Shown piece after piece: positions 1 to 8,592 of a stretch of 50,241 nucleotides of DNA. Source of the stretch: an uncultured bacterium. GTDB taxonomy: Bacteria; Bacillota; Clostridia; Oscillospirales; Oscillospiraceae. Location: contig CATKXO010000020.1 in assembly GCA_949840775.1 (NCBI GenBank), forward strand, positions 1-50,241. The letters run 5' to 3'. Position 1 is the stretch's first letter, and every line of letters begins with the position of its first letter. The position numbers were made by a program, and so were the translations under genes. The notes beneath the pieces were generated by a model, which was not told where the DNA came from, made no database searches, and worked only from the letters and a program-made list of their open reading frames with translations.

Positions 1-1
1 A

Positions 2-94
2 GAAGCTGAGCAGACGGAGCGGCAGGCCGGAGTGAAGGCGGTGAGGGCTATTCAGGGAATTGTGAAGCAGGCTCAAGGGAGGGATTCAACGTGA
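2..94 (+). CDS. C-terminal end of a probable transposase (partial)
   Basis: An open frame enters the window and stops at TGA 92-94, encoding about 30 residues rich in Q, K, R and E. The stop overlaps the GTG start of the next gene (GTGA), which implies translational coupling. The next gene begins as a TniB/TnsC-like ATPase, and in Tn7/Tn5053-type elements that ATPase directly follows the DDE transposase gene (tniA/tnsB). The identification therefore rests on position and coupling, not on recognised residues; the visible piece is too short to classify by itself. Confidence 0.4.
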   Translation, partial: EAEQTERQAGVKAVRAIQGIVKQAQGRDST

Positions 95-3081
95 GAAAAT
101 ACCCGGCGGGACAGAGCGTGGGGGCTTTCTACGACAACGCTCCAGCGGACAACCCATTTCTGGCAGCAATGCCGGAGATGGTGGGGCGGGGGGAGTTTCT
201 ATCTGAAATCAGAGGGTTCCCGCCTATCCCACATAACATTGGAACCATGACCTCGGAGGAACGGAGACAGGCTCTCCCGATCCTCTCCACAGTCTTCGTC
301 CCCATGGACTACATGTACGCCATCTATGACCAGCTCTACCGAGCTATCCGGACGACCTACACCGCCCGGACGGTAATTGACGGGACCAGGCAGACCAACG
401 CCATCTTTCAGGGACTGGGCGCGGCTTTCTTTGTGGCCCAGGCGGATACAGGGTCTATCCTGGGAGTACCCGGCATCGGGAAGACGGTTACGGTCCAAAG
501 GTCTCTTGGGCTGCTCCCCCAGGTGATTGAGCACACCGAGTACCAAGGTCACCCCTTCTTTTGTACGCTGGGCAGCAAGTACGAGTTTTTCCACGAGTGG
601 AAACGGCTGGAAGAAAGGGAACCGGGTAGCGTGGCCCTGGAGACCATGCTCCGGGGTATCTGCAAGAAGGAGAATTTCCTTGATCTGCTGGAGAACTTCA
701 TCCTTTTCGACCACTCCGGCGGACACACGGCAAAAATCCTGGCCCGAAACCACCAGTATTTGGGCGTCAACGAGGCGGTCAAGGCATATGAGGCCCGCCG
801 ACTGAACAACGGAAAGCTGGGCGTTTTCTGGCACACCCAGGGCAGCGGCAAGAGCTACTCCATGGTGTTCCTGGCCCAGAAGATTCGCCGCAAATTTTCT
901 GGCTCTCCCACCATCGTGGTGCTGACAGACCGGGAGGAGCTGAATAGGCAGATCAGCGACACCTTTGAAAACTGCGGCGTCCTGGGCAAAGCCAAGGCCG
1001 GGCAGTTCATCGCCTCCAGCGGTACGGATTTGGTAGAAAAACTGTGGGGCAACCCCAGCTTTATCTTCACCCTGATCCAAAAGTTCAACAAAACAGATGT
1101 GGAGCCGATTTTTCCTGACCACGATATTCTCATCATGTCAGATGAAGCCCACCGCAGTCAGTACGGCATTTTCGCGGACAACATGGTCCGCCTTCTGCCC
1201 ACCGCCTCCCGGATCGGCTTTACCGGCACGCCGCTGCTGTCCAGCGACCACATCACAGAGCGCACCTTCGGCGGCTACATATCGGTGTACGATTTCCAGA
1301 GGGCCGTGGATGACGGCGCGACGGTGCCGCTGTACTACGAAAACCGGGGCGAGAAAATTCTGGACGTGAACGATAACCCGGAAATCACAGACCGGATTCT
1401 GGATGCCATTGAGCAGGCCGACCTGGATGTGGACCAGCAGGACAAGCTGGAGCTGGAGTTCGCAAAGGAAATTCACCTCCTCACCGCTACACCCCGCCTT
1501 GAGCGCATCGCCCAGGATTTTACAAGGCACTATTCCGACCTGTGGACCAGCGGCAAGGCCATGTTCGTCTGCCTGAACAAGGTAACCTGCGTCCGTATGT
1601 ATGACCTGGTACAGAAATACTGGGCCGATGAGATCGACTCGCTGAAAGAGCAGATCAAGGGTGTGTCCCAGCAGGAGGCTCAGGAGCTGGAGCGCAAGCT
1701 GCAATGGATGCAGGAGACCGAAATGGCGGTGGTCATCAGCCAGGAGCAGAACGAGGTCCAGACCTTCCAGAAATGGGGACTGGATATCCAAAGCCACCGG
1801 ACGAAGATGGAAAAGCGGGAGCTGGACAAGGAGTTCAAGGACGCCGGCAATCCTCTTCGTGTGGTGTTTGTCTGCGCCATGTGGCTTACCGGCTTTGACG
1901 TCAAGTGCCTGTCCTGTCTGTATCTGGACAAGCCGCTGAAGGCCCACACGCTGATGCAGACCATCGCCCGGGCCAACCGTGTAGCGGAGGGAAAGAGCAA
2001 CGGTCTGATCATCGACTACATCGGGATCGTGAAAGCACTGCGAAAGGCGCTGGCCGATTACACAGCCAGTGGGAACGGCGCCGGCGGCACCGACCCCACC
2101 GTAGATAAGGAGAAGCTGATCGCCAAGATCTTGGAGACCATCGCCGCGGCGGAGTCGTTTTTGTCCAGCCGGGATTTTTCCCTGCAAACGCTGATCAACG
2201 CCAAGGGTTTTGAGAAGCTGGCTCTGCTGCAAACAGCGGCCAACACAGTGTCCGCCACCCTGGAGGAAAAGAAGACTTTCCAGACCTACGCCTCCGAGTT
2301 AACACGCCTGGTGAAATATACGAACCGGGAGGATATCGAGCCTGACGTCCGCCAGCGGTATGAAGCGATTGCCGCCATTTACGGACAGCTGAAAAAGAAG
2401 CGCAGGGCGGCAAACAACGTGGACTTGATGGTGGAGATCAACCGCATCATCAGTGAGTACGTCCACATCGAACAGGCGGCTGAGGGGATCGCACCGTCCC
2501 GTCAGTTTGATATCAGCAGAATCGACTTCGATCTGCTGCGCCGGGAGTTTGCCCGCGCAAAGAAAAAGAACCTCATCCTGAAAGATTTGCAGGACTTAAT
2601 CTGTGAACGCCTGGACAAGATGCTGCTCAACAATCCCAACCGCATCCAGTACCATGAGCGGTATCAGGCAATCATTGAGGACTACAACAGCCAGCAGGAT
2701 CGTGCCAATATCGAAAAGACCTTTGATGAGCTGATAAAGCTGGTGCAGAGCATGGATCAAGAGGAGCAGCGTTATGTGCGGGAGGGATTTTCCAGCGATG
2801 AAGAATTATCCCTCTACGATATGCTGTTCTCTGAAAGTCTCTCTAAACAGGACATCCAGAAAATCAAACAGGTAGCGGTTGAGCTCCTGCAAAAGGTCAA
2901 GTCCAGGATCGCGGAGCTTGACCACTGGACTGATAAGCAGGAGACAAAGGCAGCCATTGACAACCTCATCCGCGACACACTCTGGAACGGACTGCCTGAG
3001 TGCTATGACGAACTGAGCATCTCTGGTTACCGTCAACGAATTTATGAGTATGTCTACACCCGGTATAAAGATGTCGCATAA
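91..3081 (+). CDS. Chimeric protein: TniB/TnsC-like N-terminus fused to type I restriction HsdR motor
   Basis: 996 residues from GTG at 91. Residues 1 to about 159 resemble the start of a transposon-type AAA ATPase (TniB/TnsC), with Walker A GVPGIGKT at 125-132 followed by the family-like stretch LLPQVIEHTEYQG. At about residue 160 (base ~568) the sequence becomes an HsdR subunit: HEWKR region, helicase Walker A HTQGSGKS at 248-255, DEAH at 351-354, helicase C-terminal half, then a DUF3387-like tail. The HsdR N-terminal PD-(D/E)xK nuclease domain is missing, as are the transposon ATPase Walker B and sensor regions. No hsdM or hsdS lies downstream. DNA cleavage is unlikely; ATP-driven DNA translocation may survive. 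A deletion joining a transposon to hsdR is the simplest origin. Confidence 0.8.
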   Translation: MRKYPAGQSVGAFYDNAPADNPFLAAMPEMVGRGEFLSEIRGFPPIPHNIGTMTSEERRQALPILSTVFVPMDYMYAIYDQLYRAIRTTYTARTVIDGTRQTNAIFQGLGAAFFVAQADTGSILGVPGIGKTVTVQRSLGLLPQVIEHTEYQGHPFFCTLGSKYEFFHEWKRLEEREPGSVALETMLRGICKKENFLDLLENFILFDHSGGHTAKILARNHQYLGVNEAVKAYEARRLNNGKLGVFWHTQGSGKSYSMVFLAQKIRRKFSGSPTIVVLTDREELNRQISDTFENCGVLGKAKAGQFIASSGTDLVEKLWGNPSFIFTLIQKFNKTDVEPIFPDHDILIMSDEAHRSQYGIFADNMVRLLPTASRIGFTGTPLLSSDHITERTFGGYISVYDFQRAVDDGATVPLYYENRGEKILDVNDNPEITDRILDAIEQADLDVDQQDKLELEFAKEIHLLTATPRLERIAQDFTRHYSDLWTSGKAMFVCLNKVTCVRMYDLVQKYWADEIDSLKEQIKGVSQQEAQELERKLQWMQETEMAVVISQEQNEVQTFQKWGLDIQSHRTKMEKRELDKEFKDAGNPLRVVFVCAMWLTGFDVKCLSCLYLDKPLKAHTLMQTIARANRVAEGKSNGLIIDYIGIVKALRKALADYTASGNGAGGTDPTVDKEKLIAKILETIAAAESFLSSRDFSLQTLINAKGFEKLALLQTAANTVSATLEEKKTFQTYASELTRLVKYTNREDIEPDVRQRYEAIAAIYGQLKKKRRAANNVDLMVEINRIISEYVHIEQAAEGIAPSRQFDISRIDFDLLRREFARAKKKNLILKDLQDLICERLDKMLLNNPNRIQYHERYQAIIEDYNSQQDRANIEKTFDELIKLVQSMDQEEQRYVREGFSSDEELSLYDMLFSESLSKQDIQKIKQVAVELLQKVKSRIAELDHWTDKQETKAAIDNLIRDTLWNGLPECYDELSISGYRQRIYEYVYTRYKDVA

Positions 3082-3280
3082 GATCTGGCACATCAGGCAT
3101 ACTCAAAATCTGATTCGCCGAAATAAAGAAATACAGCCATCATCAGATACCCATCAAATCATCAGATACAATCACCTGCCTGACTCAACTCTGGTGGGTG
3201 ATTTTTTCTGCTGCAAAAATTTTTCAGATGTGAAACCCGCAGCAGGGCCATGGATCGAAAATCCAAACCACAGAGAATAA

Positions 3281-3302
3281 CAAAAAGCAGCCATTGATGG
3301 CT
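3281..3302 (-). terminator. Intrinsic terminator of the Rpn-family gene
   Basis: Read on the minus strand, a perfect 6-bp stem AGCCAT / ATGGCT with a 2-base loop is followed by GCTTTTTG. It lies about 40 bases past the stop of the minus-strand Rpn-like gene. The stem is short, so strength is uncertain. The rest of 3082-3339 shows no gene. Confidence 0.5.
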
Positions 3303-3339
3303 ACTTCTTGCTATTATATGGTGACATATACTGGGAAAA

Positions 3340-4260
3340 TCAAACTTCTAACCCGAATTCCTTTGCCAGAGAAGCTAGCTTTGCTTTGTCAGAGGTAGCC
3401 GCGACCAGCTCATCAAGTCGGCCAAGAGGCGCCAGCAGCTGCATAAGCTTTCCATAGAAAGAATCCCGCTCAGCCTGTCCAGCAGCAAATCCCCGCTGCT
3501 CCACCTTGTCAAGAACTTCGCACATCGAAATACCTCCTTCTTCTTCATTGCGCAATAAATCGCTGTTGTTTACAACATTGATGAACCTGTCATCTCTTGT
3601 CAGGACCGCCATCAGCTTCAACACTTCGTCCACATGGGTCAGCTTTTCAGGGGATGGGATGTAGTCTCCATTGATCCGGCTTTGAACAAAGTAGTCGGCC
3701 ACAATTCGGAAGTCACTTTTGAATAGTTTGACCTGCTCCGGGGTGAGATATGCGATGTCAATGATGTTGAGCCTGTAGTCGTTGATGAACGGCTTCAGCT
3801 CATCTGGGATATCGACCCCAAAGCACTCAAACAATGTCGTTGGCCCGCCCCATGGTCTCTTCCCAAAGTGCAACACCAAAGTGATAGCCGGATAGGTGGG
3901 AAGGGGAGCAATGTTGGAATCCCTATTCCGTTTTGCTGACTCATGCTGCAAAACCTGCTCCTTATAGGATGCCCCATCATAGCTGAACACCCGCGGGGGC
4001 ATATCCGGATCCACTTCCGTTTGGTTTTCCGAGCCAAAGAGAGCTAACCGGATATGGCCGTTCCTCCAGAACTTTGCCACATCCCGCTCCTGCTCGTGGA
4101 TGGCGCCGCCCGCCTTGAATTGCGATTGTGGTATTGCCGGCTCCAATTCATCTTCCTTGACAACCTGCCGCCCATTGAAAATCAGAGCGTTGATAATGTC
4201 GGCGAACACATCGTCGAGTGCCTCCAATTGCTTTTCTGTAATATCTTTCTCTTTTGCCAT
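3340..4260 (-). CDS. Rpn/YhgA-like PD-(D/E)xK nuclease family protein
   Basis: 306 residues. The N-terminal part contains a nuclease-like core (alternating strand then ENQTEVDPDMPPR at about 77-89) resembling the Rpn / YhgA-like 'putative transposase' family common in Clostridia. These are PD-(D/E)xK nucleases, not DDE transposases, and E. coli Rpn proteins promote recombination. Further family-like features are the segment ITLVLHFGKRPWGGP and a variable helical C-terminus with a coiled EQRGFAAGQAERD segment. These genes usually occur in multiple divergent copies per genome. The start is ATG 4260 with a weak AAGGTGG about 14 bases upstream. It stands alone between accessory DNA and the PGA locus. 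Function in this host is unknown. Confidence 0.75.
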   Translation of the reverse strand: MAKEKDITEKQLEALDDVFADIINALIFNGRQVVKEDELEPAIPQSQFKAGGAIHEQERDVAKFWRNGHIRLALFGSENQTEVDPDMPPRVFSYDGASYKEQVLQHESAKRNRDSNIAPLPTYPAITLVLHFGKRPWGGPTTLFECFGVDIPDELKPFINDYRLNIIDIAYLTPEQVKLFKSDFRIVADYFVQSRINGDYIPSPEKLTHVDEVLKLMAVLTRDDRFINVVNNSDLLRNEEEGGISMCEVLDKVEQRGFAAGQAERDSFYGKLMQLLAPLGRLDELVAATSDKAKLASLAKEFGLEV

Positions 4261-4289
4261 ACAGTCCTGTCACCACCTTCCGCACCCTT

Positions 4290-4318
4290 ATTATATCATA
4301 ACAGAGTGCGTTTGGGAA
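4290..4318 (-). promoter_or_regulatory. Probable promoter of the Rpn-family gene
   Basis: On the minus strand TTCCCA (4313-4318), 17-base spacer, TATAAT (4290-4295). The -10 is perfect, the -35 weak. It lies about 30 bases ahead of the ATG at 4260. Confidence 0.5.
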
Positions 4319-4361
4319 GAGGTGTACCACCCCCCAAACAACCCAATTTCAAGGACAATAC

Positions 4362-4523
4362 TTGCAATACCAGACACCTTGTGCTATACTTCGCGTAGCA
4401 GGTGAATTTTCTGGATGTACTCTGTCGTTATCCCCTTCAAACCCGACCGAGTATCCAAATCAAAATGACCCACAAGAGGTCCTGAGTAATTCACCATTAC
4501 TCGGGGCCTTTTCTTTGTTTTTT
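4362..4523 (+). ncRNA. Candidate small RNA unit 1 (promoter to terminator)
   Basis: TTGCAA (4362-4367), 17-base spacer and TATACT (4385-4390) form a good sigma-A promoter on the plus strand. About 90 bases later comes a strong intrinsic terminator: GGTCCTGAGTAAT (4478-4490), loop TCACC, ATTACTCGGGGCC (4496-4508), then a T-rich tract to 4523. No reading frame of note lies between, and the next plus-strand gene is over 1.3 kb away, so the unit would make an independent RNA of about 125 nt. CCGAGTA at 4447-4453 can pair with TACTCGG at 4498-4504, competing with the terminator stem. The segment 4462-4495 recurs at 4673-4705. Expression is not proven. Confidence 0.45.
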
Positions 4524-4579
4524 CTCTGGTTTAATACAATTTCATTAGAATTTCATCTCTAAAAGTTTTAGAAAATTCT

Positions 4580-4726
4580 TATAATTCCACCCTGACACAA
4601 ATGACAGGAGGCCAAAATGGGTGGGATTTTGGGAGCGTTTTAAAATAGGCAACGACAATCCTTATCCCAATTAAAATGACCCACAAAGGGCCTGAGTGAT
4701 TCACCAAGTCACCCAGGCCCTTTTTG
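4580..4726 (+). ncRNA. Candidate small RNA unit 2, related to unit 1
   Basis: A perfect TATAAT (4580-4585, no clear -35) precedes a second copy of the AAAATGACCCACAA block (from 4673) and a second terminator: AAGGGCCTGAGTGA (4686-4699), loop, TCACCCAGGCCCTT (4709-4722), T5. The two units share about 34 bases with one gap, including the loop TTCACC. The terminators face plus and oppose the minus-strand peptidase gene, so they do not serve a neighbouring gene. The remainder of 4261-4859 holds nothing else recognisable. Confidence 0.35.
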
Positions 4727-4859
4727 CATTCCTCAACATGTCCTTGCGGCCCCGCCACTGGGGAGGACGGGAACAGGAAAAGGAATTGGAAGCTATTTTT
4801 CTCATATCTCTCTCTTGACGGACTAAAATATCGTCATTTATCATGTTCATGTAAAGCCG

Positions 4860-5795
4860 TCATTGTCCGGCCAACAGATGCAACGCGTCCAAAACACACT
4901 CGCCGGTCACTGCGCCCGCGGTGAAGTCCATCGTTTCAGGCACATCGGCGGGCAAATGATATTCCGGCGGCACCGTGATCCGGCCGTCTTTGTCCAAAAA
5001 ACGCCAACTGATGTTGGCCGCCTCGATGCCTGCCTGGTGAAAAACCACGTGGTCGCTCATCCCCCTGTGATAGACTGGCAGAGGGTTTCCTTTGTAACAA
5101 TTCACATAAGCCTGACTGAGCGTTTGGGAGGCCAGATTGGGCATAGGCTCCAGAAAATTTCCCTCTTGATATTTCCCGTCCGCGATTCCCCCCAGGGTCC
5201 CGCAGGTTAAGACCGCTCCGGGGCCGGGGGATGCGGCGCTGTTCTCCATGTTGAAGGCCGCAAGATGGCGCGCCCGCTCCTCCTGCGACAGGCTTTCGAC
5301 ATAAGCAGAGGCGCCATGATACCCGTTTTCCTCCGAGCCAAGGAACAGCAGGCGAATTTCCCCCTTTATGCTGCTCCGGGTCGGCCCGAGATAACGGGCG
5401 ATCTCCAGCAGAACAGCCACAGACGAGGCGTTGTCCCGCGCGCCCGGGGACCCCTCCACGCTGTCATAGTGGGCCATGACGCAGATGACCGGCCCCTCTG
5501 CACCGGGGTTGCATCTTGCAATCAGATTTTCGCTGGTCAAATCGAAGGGACCGCGGAAAGGGATACGCTCCAAGGTGTTCGTCTCGGAGGAGAACCCCAT
5601 GTCCTCAAGCCGGCTCTCCAGCCAGCCGCAGGCTTCGCGCTCCTTTTCCGTTCCGGTTGGACGGGCTCCGATCTCATTGCACAGATACTCCGTATCCGCC
5701 TGAATGCGCCCGGCGTCCAGTCCGTAAGGTCCCTTCTGCCCGGCGCAGCCGCAGAGGAGCAGGCATACCGCTGCCCATAGAAAAATTTTGTTCAT
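4860..5795 (-). CDS. M28-family metallopeptidase lipoprotein
   Basis: 311 residues. The start is ATG 5795, preceded by GGGAGGG; the frame extends further upstream but this start gives a clean lipoprotein signal ending LLLCGC, so the enzyme should be anchored outside the membrane. The M28 zinc set is visible: H and D in MAHYDSVEGSPGARDNAS, the E pair in GSEENG, and a late H in PEYHLPAD. The ligand position that is usually D (NxD) reads NMEN here, so E or N would substitute. M28 enzymes are zinc aminopeptidases or carboxypeptidases. It is transcribed away from pgsBCW and may process extracellular peptides related to that locus; this is inference. Confidence 0.85.
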   Translation of the reverse strand: MNKIFLWAAVCLLLCGCAGQKGPYGLDAGRIQADTEYLCNEIGARPTGTEKEREACGWLESRLEDMGFSSETNTLERIPFRGPFDLTSENLIARCNPGAEGPVICVMAHYDSVEGSPGARDNASSVAVLLEIARYLGPTRSSIKGEIRLLFLGSEENGYHGASAYVESLSQEERARHLAAFNMENSAASPGPGAVLTCGTLGGIADGKYQEGNFLEPMPNLASQTLSQAYVNCYKGNPLPVYHRGMSDHVVFHQAGIEAANISWRFLDKDGRITVPPEYHLPADVPETMDFTAGAVTGECVLDALHLLAGQ

Positions 5796-5823
5796 GCTGA
5801 CCCTCCCGTTTAAACTTCTCTTA

Positions 5824-5852
5824 ACTATATGGGAAGGCCGGGCAGAAATCAA
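5824..5852 (-). promoter_or_regulatory. Promoter of the M28 peptidase gene
   Basis: On the minus strand TTGATT (5847-5852), exactly 17 bases, TATAGT (5824-5829), about 28 bases before the ATG at 5795. Confidence 0.6.
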
Positions 5853-5926
5853 GGCAGTTTTATCCGATTTGGAATTACTCTCATATTTATCTCAGGCTGA
5901 ACATGAAAAAAGAGGGGGCACAGTCC

Positions 5927-7045
5927 ATGCCTTGGCTTATTTTGGGATTGACTTTGCTGTGGCTGTGTTATCTGCTGTGGGAGAACCGGTGTGCAGCCAG
6001 GGCCCGCAGGCAGCTGGCCCATGTGGTCCACGTCAATGGCATCCGGGGGAAATCCACAGTCTGCCGCCTGATTGACGCCGGCCTGCGTGCGGGCGGACTG
6101 CGGGTCTTCTGCAAAACCACGGGCACAGACCCCATGGTCATCGGCGTCAGCGGAGACGAGGAGCCGCTGGTGCGCCGGGGGAAGGCCAATATCAAGGAAC
6201 AGATCGGGATTCTCCGCCAGGCCGCGGGGCAGGGCGCCCAGGTCTTGGTCATTGAATGTATGGCGCTCCAGCCGGAGCTCCAATTTGCCGCCCAGCACCG
6301 TATTCTGCGGGCGGATATCGGCGTCATAACCAATGTGCGGCGGGACCACACGGATGTGATGGGGAATACCCTGACGGAAATCTGCGGGGCCCTGAGCAGC
6401 ACCGTTCCCCAAAACGGTGTCCTGTTTACCGGGGAAGCGGCCCGGCGGGAGCAGCTGGCCCATGCGGCCCGGAAGCTGGGGAGCCGCTTCATCCCTGCGT
6501 ACCCCACCGGGGCGGAGCCGCCCTTCGACTTTGCGGAAAACATTGCGCTGGCACTGTCAGTCTGCGAGTACCTGGGCGTGCGCCGGGAGACTGCCCTGTC
6601 CGGTATGGCCCAATATAAGCGGGACCCCTACGCGCTGACCATACACAAGCTCGGCCGCGCCGTCTGGGTCAACGGGCTGTCCATCAACGACGTGCAGTCC
6701 ACCTGCATCGTGTGGGAAAAGCTGAAGGAGCGGCACAGCTGGGCCGGCAGGAGGCTGATTCTCCTGGTCAACAACCGGGCGGACCGGGGCAGCCGTACAA
6801 AGGATATGCTTCAGGTCTGTATCAAGCTTGCGCCCTCAGAGGTCTGGCTGCTGGGGGCCTCCCAGGGATACATGGCGCTGGAGCTGAAAAGGCACTCCAT
6901 CCCGGCCAGGCGGTTTTCCGGTGCCGCTGCCCTGGACCTCACCGTCCCGGATGAGAGCTGTGTTGTATTCGCGGTAGGCAATATCGCGGGAGAGGGCCGG
7001 GCTTTGATGGCCCGCATCCGAAAGGAGGGGGCTCCGTTTGTATAG
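5927..7045 (+). CDS. pgsB: Poly-gamma-glutamate synthase PgsB/CapB
   Basis: 372 residues from ATG 5927, which has GAGGGGG eight bases upstream; ATG 5903 is a longer alternative with a poorer site. PgsB is the Mur-ligase-like amide ligase that activates the gamma-carboxyl with ATP and adds glutamates one by one at the membrane. An N-terminal membrane helix (2-18) is followed by the P-loop NGIRGKST (37-44). The Mur-type ITNVRRDHTDVMG and NNRADRGSRT segments follow. The length fits CapB/PgsB (about 390). It overlaps pgsC by 8 bases, as expected for the PgsBC complex. Confidence 0.93.
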   Translation: MPWLILGLTLLWLCYLLWENRCAARARRQLAHVVHVNGIRGKSTVCRLIDAGLRAGGLRVFCKTTGTDPMVIGVSGDEEPLVRRGKANIKEQIGILRQAAGQGAQVLVIECMALQPELQFAAQHRILRADIGVITNVRRDHTDVMGNTLTEICGALSSTVPQNGVLFTGEAARREQLAHAARKLGSRFIPAYPTGAEPPFDFAENIALALSVCEYLGVRRETALSGMAQYKRDPYALTIHKLGRAVWVNGLSINDVQSTCIVWEKLKERHSWAGRRLILLVNNRADRGSRTKDMLQVCIKLAPSEVWLLGASQGYMALELKRHSIPARRFSGAAALDLTVPDESCVVFAVGNIAGEGRALMARIRKEGAPFV

Positions 7046-7445
7046 TCAAGTAATCATACTCAGCGTCATCATCAGCCTGATTTATACGGAGCTGACCGGC
7101 TATTCTGCGGGGCTGATTATTTCCGGTTATCTGGCACTGAACCTCCAAAATCCTGTCCGGCTGTTCTTTACCCTTGCCAGTGCGGCGGCGGCGGTGGGGG
7201 TGTGCCGCCTGCTCTCCAATGTCATGATCCTGTATGGCCGGCGGCGCTTTGCCCTGATGCTGCTGCTGACCTTTTTCTTTTCCTGGGGTGCGGGGGCGCT
7301 TGGCCTGTCCGTCCCCGTGATTGGGATCATTCTGCCCGGACTGCTGGCCCGTGAGTTTGACCGCCAGGGCTTTGTCAACACAGGGCTGAGCCTGATTGTC
7401 ACCACCGGCGCCACATTCTTGTGTATGCTGCTGTTAAGGAGGTAG
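7038..7445 (+). CDS. pgsC: Poly-gamma-glutamate synthesis protein PgsC/CapC
   Basis: 135 residues, nearly all membrane helices (about four). The start is TTG 7038, preceded by a strong AAAGGAGGGGG and overlapping the pgsB stop; no ATG fits. PgsC is the obligate membrane partner of PgsB. Typical family segments are the N-terminal TELTGYSAGLIISGYLAL and the motif VPVIGIILPGLLAREFDRQG. The next gene starts 3 bases after the stop. The family usually has a third partner, PgsA/CapA, for export, which is not found in this window. Confidence 0.92.
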   Translation: MYSQVIILSVIISLIYTELTGYSAGLIISGYLALNLQNPVRLFFTLASAAAAVGVCRLLSNVMILYGRRRFALMLLLTFFFSWGAGALGLSVPVIGIILPGLLAREFDRQGFVNTGLSLIVTTGATFLCMLLLRR

Positions 7446-7448
7446 GCC

Positions 7449-8504
7449 ATGGAGCGGGCGAAGCGGTTGATTCTCTGCCTTGCGGCGGTGTGGCTGCTTG
7501 CGGGGGCCGTCCTGACCGCTGCCGGGGCCAGGACGGAGAGAACGGCGGACTGCGGTGTGAAGGTGGAAGCGGCCAAGCGCATGGGGGAGTGGATGGACGC
7601 AGTCAAGGAGATGAAAGCCCAGGCGGGCCTGGGCCTGACGGAGGAGGACCTCCACGGCACCGGCCTGATGGGCGCGGGCTACACACTGATTACCACCACC
7701 CTGGGGGACCCGGCCGCCAAACGGACCACCTGCAACCCGGATATGGCCGCTCTTGCGGCGGAGTTGCTGGACCAGGCGGGGGTACGGCCTGGAGATACGG
7801 TAGGGGCGGGCTTTTCCGGCAGCTTCCCGGCCATGAATCTGGCAGTGCTGGCCGCCTGCCAGGCTCTGGATGTCAAATGCGTCTATATTGCCTCGGTGGG
7901 GGCCTCCACCTACGGGGCGAATCAGCCGGAGCTGACCTTCCCGGACATGGTATGCCGCCTGCACCAGGCGGGGATGCTGGACCGTATGCCCTCTCTCGTC
8001 ACCCCAGGCGGGGACTACGACTGCGGGGCGGAGATGGACCCGGAGCTGCGGGAACAGGTCCTGAGCCGCATCCGAAGTTACGGGGTGGAGATCATGGAGG
8101 AGCGGGACTTTCAGGCAAATCTGTCTGACCGCATGGAGCTCTATGAGGCGGAGGGCCCCATCCGGTGCTTCATCGGAGTAGGCGGCAACATCTCCACGCT
8201 GGGGCTGGAGGACGAAGATATCCCCTGCGGGGTTATTCCCCCGGAGACTATTCGGAATGTTTCTGACAGAAGCGGCCTGCTTCAGCGGTACAACGCCCAG
8301 GGCCTTCCGGTAATCCACCTGCTGAATATCAGGCGGCTGGTGGCGGATTACGGATTGACCTTTGACCCGGAACAGCTTTTGCCGCCGGGGGAGAGCGCCA
8401 TTTACTTTGAGACAGTCTATCCGAAATGGGGGGCGGTACTATGTCTGGTGGGAGTTGCCGCCACAACGGGCCTTGGCTTCCGCCGCCTGCGGCGGGAGGA
8501 CTGA
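7449..8504 (+). CDS. pgsW: Poly-gamma-glutamate system protein PgsW
   Basis: 351 residues with an N-terminal membrane helix (6-27), an extracellular domain, and a C-terminal helix (about 325-345) followed by FRRLRRED. It resembles the family annotated as 'poly-gamma-glutamate system protein' (PgsW), found next to pgsB/pgsC in some anaerobes that lack standard pgsA. Visible features are GAGYTLITTTLGDPAAKRTTCNPD-like text at about 75-98, a GAGFSGSFPAMN segment and GVGGNISTLG. The biochemical role is not known. Spacing of 3 bases from pgsC indicates one operon. Confidence 0.8.
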   Translation: MERAKRLILCLAAVWLLAGAVLTAAGARTERTADCGVKVEAAKRMGEWMDAVKEMKAQAGLGLTEEDLHGTGLMGAGYTLITTTLGDPAAKRTTCNPDMAALAAELLDQAGVRPGDTVGAGFSGSFPAMNLAVLAACQALDVKCVYIASVGASTYGANQPELTFPDMVCRLHQAGMLDRMPSLVTPGGDYDCGAEMDPELREQVLSRIRSYGVEIMEERDFQANLSDRMELYEAEGPIRCFIGVGGNISTLGLEDEDIPCGVIPPETIRNVSDRSGLLQRYNAQGLPVIHLLNIRRLVADYGLTFDPEQLLPPGESAIYFETVYPKWGAVLCLVGVAATTGLGFRRLRRED

Positions 8505-8592
8505 CCGCCCCGTTGGGCGCGGTGCTGAGGCCGGTCCGTTTCCATCATCCGCCAGGCTGCCTGCTGCTGCCGGGAAGTGAGAGGGTGCCGCT

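Noticed and set aside
3044-3280. A 78-codon plus-strand frame after the chimeric gene
   Set aside because: No ribosome site, overlaps the end of the chimera out of frame, and has no recognisable domain.
3340-4260. Rpn-like gene taken as a mobile element transposase
   Set aside because: The family is often labelled 'putative transposase', but it is a PD-(D/E)xK nuclease and no terminal repeats flank it here.
5796-5926. Search for a plus-strand promoter of pgsB
   Set aside because: No convincing -35/-10 pair with correct spacing was found on the plus strand, so none is annotated.
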